Part shown: piece after piece, positions 17,666 through 26,454 of the stretch
Numbering within the stretch: the first letter of the stretch is position 1
Layout: the number at the start of each line of letters is the position of its first letter
Assembly: GCA_041395525.1 (NCBI GenBank)
Contig: JAWLAH010000009.1
Coordinates: forward strand, 1-64,000
DNA: 64,000 nt
Direction: 5' to 3'
DNA from: CADEED01 sp020442965
GTDB taxonomy: Bacteria; Pseudomonadota; Gammaproteobacteria; Steroidobacterales; Steroidobacteraceae
Position numbers and translations under genes: made by a program
The notes under the pieces: generated by a model
What the model saw: the letters and a program-made list of their open reading frames with translations, nothing else
The model's database searches: none
Told to the model about the DNA's origin: nothing

Positions 17666-18928
17666 TTGCGGCTCCTGTATATCGCGATCGCCTATCTGCT
17701 CGCGCCGATCGTCGCCGGTACGATGCTGATAAGGGGCGTGCGGGACCGCAGCTACTGGCGCAATTTCACCCAACGCTTCGGCTTCGGCGAGCAGCTCGAG
17801 GGCGAGCGCAGTATCTGGGTGCACGCCGTGTCAGTCGGTGAGGTGCAGGCCGCTGCGCCCCTGGTCGAGTCGTTACTGCACTCGTATTCGCGCCTGCCGC
17901 TCGTCCTGACCACCGTTACGCCGACCGGCGCGGACCGCGCTCGCGCCCTGTTCGGCGAACGGGTAACTGTGCGCTACATTCCCTACGATCTGCCAGGTTC
18001 TGTCGCCCGCTTCTTCGAGCGTATCCGGCCGCAGCTCGTGATCATTCTCGAAACGGAACTGTGGCCGAATTTATACCATGCGTGCGGTCGGCGCAGGATA
18101 CCGCTCGTGTTGGCGAGCGCGCGTATTTCACCCAAGTCGGTGGGGCGCTACCGACTCTTGACGGGCCTGTTTCGCGAGACTTTGTCGCACGGCATTTCGA
18201 TCGCGGCACAGAGTGAGGCGGATGCGGCACGGTTTCGCTCAATCGGCGCCAACCCGGCGCGTACGCACGTCGTCGGCAATATCAAGTTCGACTTCGCGCT
18301 GCCGGCCGACATCGCATCGACCGGCCGAGCACTGCGCGTTTTGTTAGGCGAAAGGCGGCCTGTCTGGGTCGCGGGCAGCACGCACGCCGGCGAAGAGGAA
18401 CAGATATTGGCTGCGCACCGCGAGGTTCGCAGCGCGCATCCGCAGGCACTGTTGGTGCTGGTGCCGCGCCATCCGCCGCGGTTTGCCGACGTGGCGAGCC
18501 TCTTGCACCGTGAGGACGTGCCGTTCGTCAGCCGCTCGAGTGGTGCGCCAGTCACCACGGCTACGCAAGTGTTCCTGCTCGATACGCTGGGTGAGCTGTT
18601 ACCCTTCTATGCGGCGTGCGACGTTGCGTTTGTGGCTGGCAGTCTGGTGCCGATCGGTGGGCACAATCTGCTCGAGCCCGCCGCACTCGGCAAAGCGATG
18701 CTTACCGGACCGTATAATTTCAACTCGGAAGATATCGCCAGGCTGTTGCTGCAACGTGGCGCCGTTCTGCAGGTGGCAGATGCCGCTTCGCTCGCCGCCA
18801 ACATGGCGCGATTGCTACACGCCCCTGACGAGCGTCAGCGCATGGGCAGCATCGGACGATCGGTGGTCGATGAGAACCGCGGCGCGGTCGCGCGTCTGTT
18901 ACCGCTATTAGAGCCGCTTATTGAGTAG
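17666..18928 (+). CDS. waaA: Kdo transferase (3-deoxy-D-manno-octulosonic acid transferase)
   Basis: 420 residues, TTG start 8 nt after kdkA. An N-terminal membrane anchor (LLYIAIAYLLAPIVAGTML) is followed by a GT30 fold. Family motifs: IWVHAVSVGEVQAA (about 49-62), PQLVIILETELWPNL (about 123-137), and the C-terminal CMP-Kdo site PIGGHNLLEPAALGKAML. It transfers Kdo from CMP-Kdo to lipid IVA on the cytoplasmic face of the inner membrane, an essential step in LPS synthesis. Number of Kdo residues added cannot be read from sequence. Convergent with tolC, overlapping it by 11 nt. Confidence 0.93.
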   Translation: MRLLYIAIAYLLAPIVAGTMLIRGVRDRSYWRNFTQRFGFGEQLEGERSIWVHAVSVGEVQAAAPLVESLLHSYSRLPLVLTTVTPTGADRARALFGERVTVRYIPYDLPGSVARFFERIRPQLVIILETELWPNLYHACGRRRIPLVLASARISPKSVGRYRLLTGLFRETLSHGISIAAQSEADAARFRSIGANPARTHVVGNIKFDFALPADIASTGRALRVLLGERRPVWVAGSTHAGEEEQILAAHREVRSAHPQALLVLVPRHPPRFADVASLLHREDVPFVSRSSGAPVTTATQVFLLDTLGELLPFYAACDVAFVAGSLVPIGGHNLLEPAALGKAMLTGPYNFNSEDIARLLLQRGAVLQVADAASLAANMARLLHAPDERQRMGSIGRSVVDENRGAVARLLPLLEPLIE

Positions 18929-20296
18929 CCGCCGGAGCGGTCAGCCAGGCGTTCACTTCCTCGATCGTGTCGCGATCCAGATTACCCGCCGCAAGCTGCA
19001 GCTGCAGGACATTCAGAATGTAGTCGTAACGACTGCGCGAGTAGTCAGTCTCCGCCTGCACGAGACGGCGGCGTGAGTCGAGCCGCCGACCGCCGTGCGC
19101 GTACCAACTTCGTAGCCCGCTTCGGTTGCTTGCAGCGCTGTCCGGGCGGATTCGGAGCCTGGCCGCAGCGCATTGGACGCGCGAGATTTCGGATTGCACG
19201 CCGAGGTAGGCATCGCGAGCCAGCCGCTCGGTAGCGCGGGAGGTACGTTCGAGACGGGCGCGCGACGCCTGCCAGAGATACTCCTGCTGACGCACGCGCG
19301 ACTGCGTGCCGCCGCTGGCGAACACGAAGACGAAACCAGACCGACGCTCTTGGAGTCCTGATCATTGAGCGAAGGCGCCGTTACGCCGCCAACGAAAACC
19401 TGTGTCGATTCTGAGTGATTATTGCCACGCGACGCTACCAGATCCAGCTGTGGCAAGTGACCTCCAAATGCGCTGCGAACGTTGTCGCGCGCGATATCGG
19501 CTGCCAGTCGACTCGACGTCAGTGCCAGATTCTGGGACATCGACAGGTTCACCCAGGCATCGGCATCTGCTGGATTCGGTGTTTTGAGTGGCATCGATTC
19601 AGCGGGCGCGGCGAGTGGGCCACTTGCGATGCCGACGATCTCTTGCAAGAACTGCTCGGCGGTGCTGAGCTGCCGTTTGGCCGCGATGAGGGCGGCGGCG
19701 GACGTGTCGCGTGCCGCGCGCGCTTCTTGCACGTCGGTAATGGCGATCAAACCAACCTCAAAACGCTTGTCGGCCTGGTCTAACAGCTGCGTGAAAGCTT
19801 CCAGCGCGGCCTGTTGAGCGGTCACTGAATCCTGCGCAGCGAGCACGTCGAAATACCGCGTCGCGACGCGCTGTACCAGATCCTGCTGCGCTGCCTGATA
19901 GTCGGCCTCGGCCTGCGCTACCCGCTTGTTCGCTTGCCGCAGCGCCACCCAATCGGCCCACGAGAACACGCTTTGCGTGAGATTGATACTCCATGAACGA
20001 CTGTCGGGCTTCGAGCGGCTGTCGCCGCCAAAGGTGACCAATTGCCCGCCAATCAGCTGACCACTCTGATTAAACGACGCGTTGTCATTCTTGCTGATGG
20101 ACGCAGAACCATTGAGTTGCGGCAGCAATGCCGCCAGCGCCTGCGGTTTCGACTCGCGGTTCGCAAGGCGATTCGCGTCGGCTTCCCGGATCTGCGGATC
20201 GTTCAGCAAGGCACGGTCAAAAACCTGGAGCAGGTCATCAGCAAACGCAACGGGCGCGAACACGAGGGCTACGGCTAGAGCCAGCAAAGGGCGCAT
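18918..20296 (-). CDS. tolC: TolC-family outer-membrane efflux protein (frameshifted as read)
   Basis: From ATG 20296 (AAAGGAA upstream): signal peptide MRPLLALAVALVFAPVAFA, then TolC repeats including FDRALLNDPQIREADANRLA. The N-terminal frame holds to about 19335. The sequence then needs three indels to give a full TolC. Near 19330 a T is missing, after which FASGGTQSRVRQQEYLWQAS follows in another frame. Near 19168 an extra base returns to the first frame (ESARTALQATEAGYEVGTRT). Near 19085 a base is missing, giving LDSRRRLVQAETDYSRSRYD to the stop. With these corrected the protein is about 458 residues, normal for TolC. Likely assembly errors, because each piece between breaks is well conserved; recent decay is the alternative. 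Last gene of the PCMT-rhodanese-tolC operon. Confidence 0.82.
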
Positions 20297-20318
20297 TGAG
20301 ATAATTCCTTTAGTGTTG

Positions 20319-20334
20319 TATATCACTATATCAC
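20319..20334 (-). promoter_or_regulatory. Tandem 8-bp direct repeat in tolC promoter region
   Basis: Read on the minus strand, GTGATATA occurs twice back to back, 23-38 nt upstream of the tolC ATG. It offers overlapping -10-like hexamers (GATATA, TATAGT). This may be an internal tolC promoter or a repeated operator. No matching -35 is obvious. Confidence 0.35.
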
Positions 20335-20361
20335 GGGCTCATTCGGAGCCGCAACGGTGCC

Positions 20362-20682
20362 TTAGTACTGCTTCACGCTGGGATCGATCTCAGCGCTCCA
20401 TGCCAGAATGCCGCCAGTCAAATTGGCAACCCGAGCAAAGCCGTGTGCTTCGAGGTACTGCCCGATCTTGAGTGACCGGCCGCCCGAGCGGCACATTACG
20501 ATCGTTTCCGCCGCTGGATCCAGCTCCGACAGCCGATTCGGGACCTCACTCATGGGGATGTGTACGACACCCGACAGTGAGGCGATGTCGAGCTCCCAAG
20601 CGTCCCGCACATCCAGGAGCACTGGCGCGGTCTTGGCTTGGCGGCGTTCGCTCAATTCTTTGACCGTGACTTCGGCGACCAC
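20362..20682 (-). CDS. Rhodanese-like domain protein
   Basis: 106 residues, a single rhodanese domain. GTG start at 20682 with GAGGG 5 nt upstream. The active-site loop is VMCRSGGRSLKIG (Cys at about residue 64). LLDVRDAWELDIASLSGVVH is the N-terminal CH2A-like motif. Such single-domain proteins carry sulfur as a persulfide or move sulfur between partners in the cytoplasm. It lies between the PCMT gene (12 nt) and tolC (65 nt), an arrangement found in Xanthomonas-like bacteria. Confidence 0.9.
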   Translation of the reverse strand: MVAEVTVKELSERRQAKTAPVLLDVRDAWELDIASLSGVVHIPMSEVPNRLSELDPAAETIVMCRSGGRSLKIGQYLEAHGFARVANLTGGILAWSAEIDPSVKQY

Positions 20683-20694
20683 AGAACCCTCACT

Positions 20695-21366
20695 TCAAAA
20701 CGTAAACGCGGGCGGATGAGGCGCATTATGCAGCTCCGGCAGCACGGTTTCGAATAACGATTCGTCGCGCCATTCGTTATCCGACACGCGGGTAATGAGC
20801 CGCGCCTGCATGATCGGCCTGATTCCGATCACCACGAATAGTCGCCCGCCTGGCTTGAGGGCTTGCTGAAAGCGCGGGTCATAGAGCGGCAGCGATCCCG
20901 TGACCGCGATGACGTCGAAGCCTTGAGCGCCGTCACGCAGGTCGTTCAGTGCGCCGTCGGCAAACGCGTCGGCGTTGATGACGTCGACGTGAGCCACCTG
21001 GCAGCGTTCGAGATTCGCGCGCGCGGCCACCGCGAGTCGCGAGTTGATCTCGAGCGTCCTGACGGAGGCGCCCAGCCCCGCGAGGCAGGCCGAGACGTAG
21101 CCGCTGCCGGTGCCGATCTCAAGCGCGCGGTCACCCGCTGCGACGGTGAGCGCCTGCAACAGTCGGCCGACAATCTGCGGGCTGAGCATCTGCTGTCCGT
21201 CGCCGAGCGGCACTTCCACATCGGCAAAGGCAAGGTCGGAGAATTCAGTCGGGACAAAGCGCTCGCGCGGAACGCGTCGCATGGTTTGCAGCACGCGTTC
21301 ATCCAGCACATCCCACGCTCGCACCTGCTGGTGAATCATTTGTTCGCGTGCGAGTTCGATTTGCAT
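20695..21366 (-). CDS. Protein-L-isoaspartate O-methyltransferase family protein
   Basis: 223 residues from ATG 21366 (MQIELAREQMIHQQVRAWDV). The SAM-binding motif I is ALEIGTGSGYVSACLAGLG (about 80-98). PRERFVPTEFSDLAFADVEV and GDGQQMLSPQIVGRLLQAL are characteristic of the PCMT family, which repairs isoaspartyl residues by methylation. It belongs to the branch encoded upstream of tolC rather than the surE-pcm-rpoS branch, so repair activity is not certain. First gene of the PCMT-rhodanese-tolC unit, divergent from the GGDEF-EAL gene across 179 nt that holds AT-rich promoter-like sequence near 21513-21525. Confidence 0.85.
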   Translation of the reverse strand: MQIELAREQMIHQQVRAWDVLDERVLQTMRRVPRERFVPTEFSDLAFADVEVPLGDGQQMLSPQIVGRLLQALTVAAGDRALEIGTGSGYVSACLAGLGASVRTLEINSRLAVAARANLERCQVAHVDVINADAFADGALNDLRDGAQGFDVIAVTGSLPLYDPRFQQALKPGGRLFVVIGIRPIMQARLITRVSDNEWRDESLFETVLPELHNAPHPPAFTF

Positions 21367-21545
21367 GAGACTTATTGTGTGATGGGAACGGCGCCGCAAA
21401 GGTACGGATTTTCTGCGAAGCACTCAAGTGAAACTCGCGTCGATATGGTGAATACCAGTTCTGTGAGCACTATTGCGCGCTATGCTTGGGTCGCTGAAGG
21501 TGGATACTCAGCAATATAAATACATTAATGAGGCCACGCTAGGGA

Positions 21546-23909
21546 ATGTCGATTCTGGGGCTCGTTTGCCTGCTGCTCGCGATTGTCGCGGCTTTGATGC
21601 TCGTTTTGTTTCTGCTGCAGCGTGCGGAGCTGCGAGCGCTGAGCTCGGTCGCATTACAGACGCAACGCATTGCCACGTCGCGCAAGCTCGAAGGCAAGGT
21701 CGAAGTGACTACCGACCTACCAAGCGTGCAGTCGCTCGCGAGTTCCATCAACCATCTGGTCGCCCGCGCTGTATCGGGTCGCGAGAAGTCGCGGCGCGCG
21801 CCCGCGTTGTTCGCGGATCTCGGTGATCGCGTCCACGAGGCGGTATTGATCTATACCGAAGGAATCATCTACAGCAACCGGCAGTTCGCGAGCTTTGTGG
21901 GTGTCGATCGGGTCGATCTGGTCGGCCGTCGACTCGAGGATCTCGTGGCGCCCGAATACTCGCAACTCGTGGCTGATGTACTCCGCAAGCGCATGAACGA
22001 CGAAGTTGCACCCGAGCGCTTCGAAGTCGAGATCGTCGGGATGCAAGGGCAGGTGAGCGTGCTGGAACTCACTTCGGCCACCGTCGAGTACGAGGATATT
22101 CGGGCGCTGCTCATTACGGGCGTCGAGGTGGTGCAAACGCAGCAGTTGCGCGCACTGACGTCGAGCGACGCCGCGCTCGTCAAGGGCGAGCAAGGTAAAG
22201 GCGAGCCGCTGCTCGCGTTGCCCGCGGCAACGAGCACGTCACCTGCTCACTACTTTGCGCTGCAGTCGTTAGTCGAGGCCGTTCTGACGACCAATCTCAG
22301 CGGCCACATCGATTACATGAATCCTGCCGCCGAAGCACTGCTCGGCGTTTCACTGACTCAGGCGCAAGGGCGGTTGATCGAAGAAGTCACGATGCTGGTC
22401 GATATTAACGACCGACGCCTCTTGGCAGAGCCAGTGCGGCAAGCGGCATCGGGTGGTAGCCCGGTATCGCTCGGACGCCGCGCTTTGCTGTTGCAGCGTC
22501 CCGCGGGCGGCGAGCGTTCGATCGAACTCGCGGCGTCGCCGCTGCGCAATGACGCCGCTGAGATCGTCGGCGCCGCAGTCGTACTGCACGATGTTACGGA
22601 ACAGCGCGGCATGCAGCGGCAGATGTCCTACCAGGCAACGCACGATGCCCTGACCGGGCTCGTCAATCGCCGCGAATTCCAGCGTCGCCTGGAGGAGGCG
22701 ATCGACTCCGCGCAACGCGGCGATAGCACCCATGTGCTGTGCTACGTGGATCTCGATCGGTTCAAGCACGTCAACGACACCAGCGGCCATCTCGCCGGCG
22801 ACAGCCTGCTGCGCGAGGTCGCGCGGTTGTTTCGTGATGCCGTCCGCGATTCGGATACCGTCGCGCGGCTGGGTGGTGACGAGTTCGGCATGCTGCTGAT
22901 CGGCTGTCCGCTCGACAAGGCGCGGCAGATTGCCGATGACGTCTGTCGGGCGATCGCCGATTACCGCTTCATCTGGAAGGACCGTGTGTTCGAGGTCGGT
23001 GCCTCGGTCGGCATTCTGGAACTCGGCCGCGAAACAGGCACCGCCGAACAGGCGCTCGCTGCGGCCGATTCGGCCTGTTACGTCGCCAAGAAAGAAGGCA
23101 GCGGGCGCGTTTCGGTCTATTCAGCACGCGACGAGGCCCTGGCGCGGCAGACCGGCGAGATCCAGTGGTTGCAGCGACTGCAGGCGGCGCTCAAAGACAA
23201 CCACTTTCGGCTGTACACGCAGCCGATCGTCTCGGCCTATGGGGGCAGCACCACCGGGCCGGCGATGGAAATCCTCGTGCGGATGAGTGACGAGCCTCGC
23301 CCCGATATTCTGGCGGGCGACTTCCTGCAGGCGGCCGAGCGCTATCGCATGACCTCGCTGCTCGATCGTTGGGTCGTACAGGCCACGTTCAAGAGTCTCG
23401 CGGACGGTTCGATCGAATTGGCGGACGATCGCAGCGTGGCGATCAATATCTGTGGCCAGACGCTCGGTGACTCGCAGTTCCTCGAATTCGTCGTCGAGTG
23501 CTTTGACCGCACCGGCGTGCTGCCCGCGCAGATCTGCTTCGAGATAACCGAAAACGCGGTGATCAGCAATCTCCAACATGCCCGGCGATTCGTCGGCGTG
23601 TTGCACGGCATGGGCTGCAAATTTGCGATCGACGATTTCGGGTCGGGTGTGGGTTCGTTCTCGAACCTCAAGAATCTGCCGCTCGATTACCTCAAGATCG
23701 ACGGCTCGTTCATGCGCAATCTCGCGCGCGATTCGGTCAATCAGGCGATGGTGGCAGCGATGATCAAGCTGGCACGAACGCTCGACTTCAAGATCATCGC
23801 CGAACAGGTGGAAGACGAGGCTGCACTGGACGCGGCGCGGCGCATGGGCGTCGACTACGTGCAAGGATATGCCATCGCAAGGCCAGCCCTACTCAAGCTC
23901 GCGGCCTGA
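21546..23909 (+). CDS. PAS-GGDEF-EAL cyclic-di-GMP turnover protein
   Basis: 787 residues. TM helix at 2-26, then two PAS-like sensor regions (about 90-200 and 240-355). A GGDEF domain (about 370-530) has the intact active site RLGGDEFG and an RxxD inhibitory site (RDSD) five residues before it. The EAL domain (about 545-787) is written EIL instead of EAL (AMEILVRM). The other expected residues are present: INIC Asn, FEITENAV Glu, DDFGSG, KIDGSF Lys, AEQVED Glu and YVQGY Gln. Both diguanylate cyclase and phosphodiesterase activity are therefore possible at the inner membrane. An in-frame TAG lies directly upstream of the ATG, fixing this as the first possible start. No good Shine-Dalgarno spacing. 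Confidence 0.92.
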   Translation: MSILGLVCLLLAIVAALMLVLFLLQRAELRALSSVALQTQRIATSRKLEGKVEVTTDLPSVQSLASSINHLVARAVSGREKSRRAPALFADLGDRVHEAVLIYTEGIIYSNRQFASFVGVDRVDLVGRRLEDLVAPEYSQLVADVLRKRMNDEVAPERFEVEIVGMQGQVSVLELTSATVEYEDIRALLITGVEVVQTQQLRALTSSDAALVKGEQGKGEPLLALPAATSTSPAHYFALQSLVEAVLTTNLSGHIDYMNPAAEALLGVSLTQAQGRLIEEVTMLVDINDRRLLAEPVRQAASGGSPVSLGRRALLLQRPAGGERSIELAASPLRNDAAEIVGAAVVLHDVTEQRGMQRQMSYQATHDALTGLVNRREFQRRLEEAIDSAQRGDSTHVLCYVDLDRFKHVNDTSGHLAGDSLLREVARLFRDAVRDSDTVARLGGDEFGMLLIGCPLDKARQIADDVCRAIADYRFIWKDRVFEVGASVGILELGRETGTAEQALAAADSACYVAKKEGSGRVSVYSARDEALARQTGEIQWLQRLQAALKDNHFRLYTQPIVSAYGGSTTGPAMEILVRMSDEPRPDILAGDFLQAAERYRMTSLLDRWVVQATFKSLADGSIELADDRSVAINICGQTLGDSQFLEFVVECFDRTGVLPAQICFEITENAVISNLQHARRFVGVLHGMGCKFAIDDFGSGVGSFSNLKNLPLDYLKIDGSFMRNLARDSVNQAMVAAMIKLARTLDFKIIAEQVEDEAALDAARRMGVDYVQGYAIARPALLKLAA

Positions 23910-24278
23910 CTGTCGCGCGATCCCTATGCCGAAGCTGCCGTGCAGATTTCGCTACGATCATCCGACCGGCATGGCTGCGGCGTCGCGGCGTGCGCTGCCG
24001 AGCACCTGGTCGAACACGAGCAGCGGCGATACGCCCTGTTCGGCGGTTGTGCGCGCGGCGCGCGCCAGCGCCAAACCTCGCGCCTTGTACGCAGCTGCTT
24101 TCCTGCGATCGAGGTCGCTCCAGCAGGAGTAGCGCCGCGTCGGTGTTTCGCGTCAGTACGCGCTCATGTCGTACAATGGCACAATCAGCCCGAGTCAACG
24201 CGGTCCGGGTGCCAGGCAATATCCGCCGCGCATCCCGGGTCTCGTTCTCGTACTCAGAACAAACGGAGTGATAGCGGG
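23910..24278. other. Intergenic region without a convincing gene
   Basis: 369 nt between the GGDEF-EAL gene and bufA. Several open frames exist on both strands, but none has a start with a ribosome-binding site and a recognisable product. A minus-strand stretch (about 24150 to 23970) has coding-like composition yet lacks a usable start and is interrupted upstream by TGA. The bufA promoter should lie in the last 100 nt; I see no strong -35/-10 pair. Confidence 0.5.
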
Positions 24279-24563
24279 ATGAATACCAAAACTGCAATAT
24301 TGGCTGCTGCGGTCGGCAGCTTGTTCGCGATCGGGGCTACACAGGGAGCGTCGGCTGCCGACACCGAGAAGTGCTTTGGCGTCGCCAAGGCGGGCATGAA
24401 CGACTGTGGCACCTCCAAGCACGGCTGCGGCGGCAAGGCTGCAGTGGACGGCGATAAGGCCGAGTGGATCAAGGTGCCCAAGGGCACTTGCGAGAAGATC
24501 GTGGGCGGTTCGCTCGAGTCATCCGAGAAGATGGCGGCGACCGACAAGAAAGAAAAGATGTGA
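24279..24563 (+). CDS. bufA: BufA1-family bufferin precursor (DUF2282), periplasmic metallophore
   Basis: 94 residues. Signal peptide at 1-26 (KTAILAAAVGSLFAIGATQG, ending GASA). The mature part has exactly four cysteines in the contexts EKCFGVAKAGMNDCG, KHGCGGKA and KGTCEKIVGG, the DUF2282/BufA1 pattern. In characterised bufferins these cysteines are oxidatively modified by a DUF692 (MNIO) enzyme with help from a DUF2063 partner, and the exported peptide binds copper. Both partners follow here in order, which makes the call firm. The Lys/Glu-rich tail (KMAATDKKEKM) resembles the charged ends of other bufferins. GGAG lies 11 nt before the ATG. Confidence 0.88.
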   Translation: MNTKTAILAAAVGSLFAIGATQGASAADTEKCFGVAKAGMNDCGTSKHGCGGKAAVDGDKAEWIKVPKGTCEKIVGGSLESSEKMAATDKKEKM

Positions 24564-24583
24564 GGCATCGCCCGGGCGATGCC
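24564..24583 (+). promoter_or_regulatory. Perfect 20-bp palindrome between bufA and bufB
   Basis: GGCATCGCCCGGGCGATGCC starts at the base after the bufA stop and ends 5 nt before the bufB GTG. As RNA it forms a very stable hairpin without a U-tract. Its place between a precursor gene and its modifying enzyme fits a stabiliser or partial block that keeps peptide mRNA above enzyme mRNA. Confidence 0.6.
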
Positions 24584-24588
24584 AGCGC

Positions 24589-25473
24589 GTGACCGACAGC
24601 GTGCCGCCTGACTCGCCCGGGTATCCATTGTCTGGGTTACTGCCGCCGCTCGCTGGCATCGGTTTGCGGGCGCAGCATCACGCTGCCGTCATAGAACAGC
24701 GGCCCGCTGTCGCCTGGCTCGAGGCCCACAGCGAAAACTATTTTGGCGCCGGTTCGCAGTCGCTGCAATGGCTGCTGCGCGCGCGCGAACACTATCCTGT
24801 CAGTTTGCATGGGGTGGGCCTGTCGTTAGGTTCCACCGACCCGCTTGACCTCGCGCATATCGACGAATGGCGTCGGCTGATTGCCCGCGTTGAGCCGGCG
24901 GCAGTCTCCGAACACCTATGCTGGAGTTCGGTCGACGGTCGCCACAGCAACGATTTACTGCCGCTGCCGTATACGCGCGAAGCGCTGCGCCACGTGACGG
25001 CCCGCGTTATCCAGATCCAGGAGCTGTTCGGGCGACAGATGCTGATCGAGAACCTCTCGAGTTACCTGCAGTTCGAGCACCAGGAGATGCCCGAGTGGGT
25101 GTTTCTGGCCGAACTCGCGCGCGCCAGCGGCTGCGGCATCCTGCTCGATGTGAATAACATCTATGTCAACGCCATGAACCAGGGTTTCGATCCTTTGGAA
25201 TACCTGCATGCGATCCCGCGCGACCCGGTTGGCGAGATCCATCTCGCCGGCCACAGCACTCGGGCAATCGGCGACGATACGATGTTGATTGATACGCACA
25301 GTGCCCCGGTTTGCGATGCGGTCTGGGACTTGTATGCAGCGGCGATCAAGCGCTTTGGCGCCCAGCCCACGCTGATCGAATGGGATGCGGATATTCCGGC
25401 ACTCGAAGTGTTAGTCAGCGAGGCCAAGCGTGCCGAGCGCGTGGCGGGAGAGGCACTTGCCATCGCTGCTTGA
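24589..25473 (+). CDS. bufB: MNIO-class bufferin maturase BufB (DUF692)
   Basis: 294 residues from GTG 24589; GTG 24601 is an alternative. DUF692 proteins are TIM-barrel multinuclear non-heme iron oxidative enzymes that convert peptide cysteines into thiooxazole or oxazolone/thioamide groups. Iron-ligand motifs are all present in order: LEAHSENYFG, VSEHLCWSS, MLIENLSSYL, LLDVNNIYVN, IHLAGHS, IDTHSAPV and LIEWDADIP. This places it with MbnB and BufB. It follows bufA and overlaps bufC by 17 nt. Confidence 0.92.
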   Translation: MTDSVPPDSPGYPLSGLLPPLAGIGLRAQHHAAVIEQRPAVAWLEAHSENYFGAGSQSLQWLLRAREHYPVSLHGVGLSLGSTDPLDLAHIDEWRRLIARVEPAAVSEHLCWSSVDGRHSNDLLPLPYTREALRHVTARVIQIQELFGRQMLIENLSSYLQFEHQEMPEWVFLAELARASGCGILLDVNNIYVNAMNQGFDPLEYLHAIPRDPVGEIHLAGHSTRAIGDDTMLIDTHSAPVCDAVWDLYAAAIKRFGAQPTLIEWDADIPALEVLVSEAKRAERVAGEALAIAA

Positions 25474-26218
25474 TGTACAGCGGCAGTTCGCGGCTGGCTT
25501 GTTCGGCGAACAGCGTCTCCCCGAGCAGGGGTTACTGCAGGCGGCAGGCATTGCGCCTGCGCTGCGGCTCGGCATCTACACTAACAATCATCGTCAGGGT
25601 GTGCGTGGTGCACTGGCGCTGATGTACCCGGTGATCGAGCGCTTGGTCGGCAGCGAATATTTCCGGGACCTCGCTGACGAGTATCGGCCGCAGCACCCGT
25701 CGACGCGTGGCGATCTGCATCATCTCGGTTTCGCGTTCCCGACTTTTCTGGGCGAGAGATTCGGAGGCGGCGAGTACGCGTACCTTGCCGATGTCGCAGC
25801 GCTCGAGTGGGCCATCGAGGATGCGCGTCGCGCTGCTCTGGTCGAGGCGCTGACGCCGGACGCATTGCGTGACGTGCCGGCCGAGCAATACGACGCATTG
25901 CATTTCAACTTTCATCCGGGCGCACGGCTCATCCGCTCGCGGTTTCCGATTCGGCGCATCTGGCTGGCCAACCAGGCGGGCGTCGAGTCGGTAGACACTG
26001 TGCGACTGGATGAAGGTGACGACTGGCTGCTGGTGCGCGCGCTACCCGATGAGATCGCTTTGGCATCGCTCGATGAGGCGGGCTACTTGTTTGCTCGGGA
26101 ACTAGAGCAGGGTGTCTCGCTGGGGGAGGCGGCCGAGCGCGCCCTCGCCCTCGATGCGGTGTTCGATCTGGGGGCAGCACTGCGGCGGTTGTTTGCACTC
26201 GCAGCTTTCCGCATCTAA
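25457..26218 (+). CDS. bufC: BufC-type partner of the bufferin maturase (DUF2063)
   Basis: 253 residues from a TTG at 25457, which has GGAGAGG immediately upstream and overlaps the end of bufB by 17 nt. The N-terminal DUF2063 domain (about 1-95) reads QRQFAAGLFG, RLGIYTNNHRQGVRGALALM and YPVIERLVGSEYF. The C-terminal half is a second, more variable domain. DUF2063 proteins are often labelled putative DNA-binding, but in bufferin and methanobactin-like systems (compare MbnC) they pair with the MNIO enzyme to hold the precursor peptide. The operon context supports that role here. Confidence 0.88.
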   Translation: MPSLLDVQRQFAAGLFGEQRLPEQGLLQAAGIAPALRLGIYTNNHRQGVRGALALMYPVIERLVGSEYFRDLADEYRPQHPSTRGDLHHLGFAFPTFLGERFGGGEYAYLADVAALEWAIEDARRAALVEALTPDALRDVPAEQYDALHFNFHPGARLIRSRFPIRRIWLANQAGVESVDTVRLDEGDDWLLVRALPDEIALASLDEAGYLFARELEQGVSLGEAAERALALDAVFDLGAALRRLFALAAFRI

Positions 26219-26454
26219 AAAGGGCCGTGCCGAGAGAGTCTGTGCTAACCATCCTGTAGGTATCCGCCGACAGGCTACGCAGCTATTAGTTAGTTTGGTC
26301 CCCGTCTGTACAGCTGCGAATTGAATCATCTCATAGAACCGTCTCGGTAAGTCCGTATGGCGGAGCCGGTACGTGGAGCGTAGTCGTATGTCTTGACAGG
26401 TCCGCTTGCTTTGCTTGCGTGGTTCAGGGCTCGCCGCGAACAAGGGAGGCGAGA

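Noticed and set aside
23970..24150. Minus-strand stretch with coding-like composition between the GGDEF-EAL gene and bufA.
   Set aside because: No start codon with a ribosome-binding site, a TGA interrupts the only upstream ATG, and no family was recognised.
25457..26218. Reading the DUF2063 protein as a DNA-binding regulator, as databases often label it.
   Set aside because: No helix-turn-helix is visible, and the bufA-bufB context supports a maturation partner.
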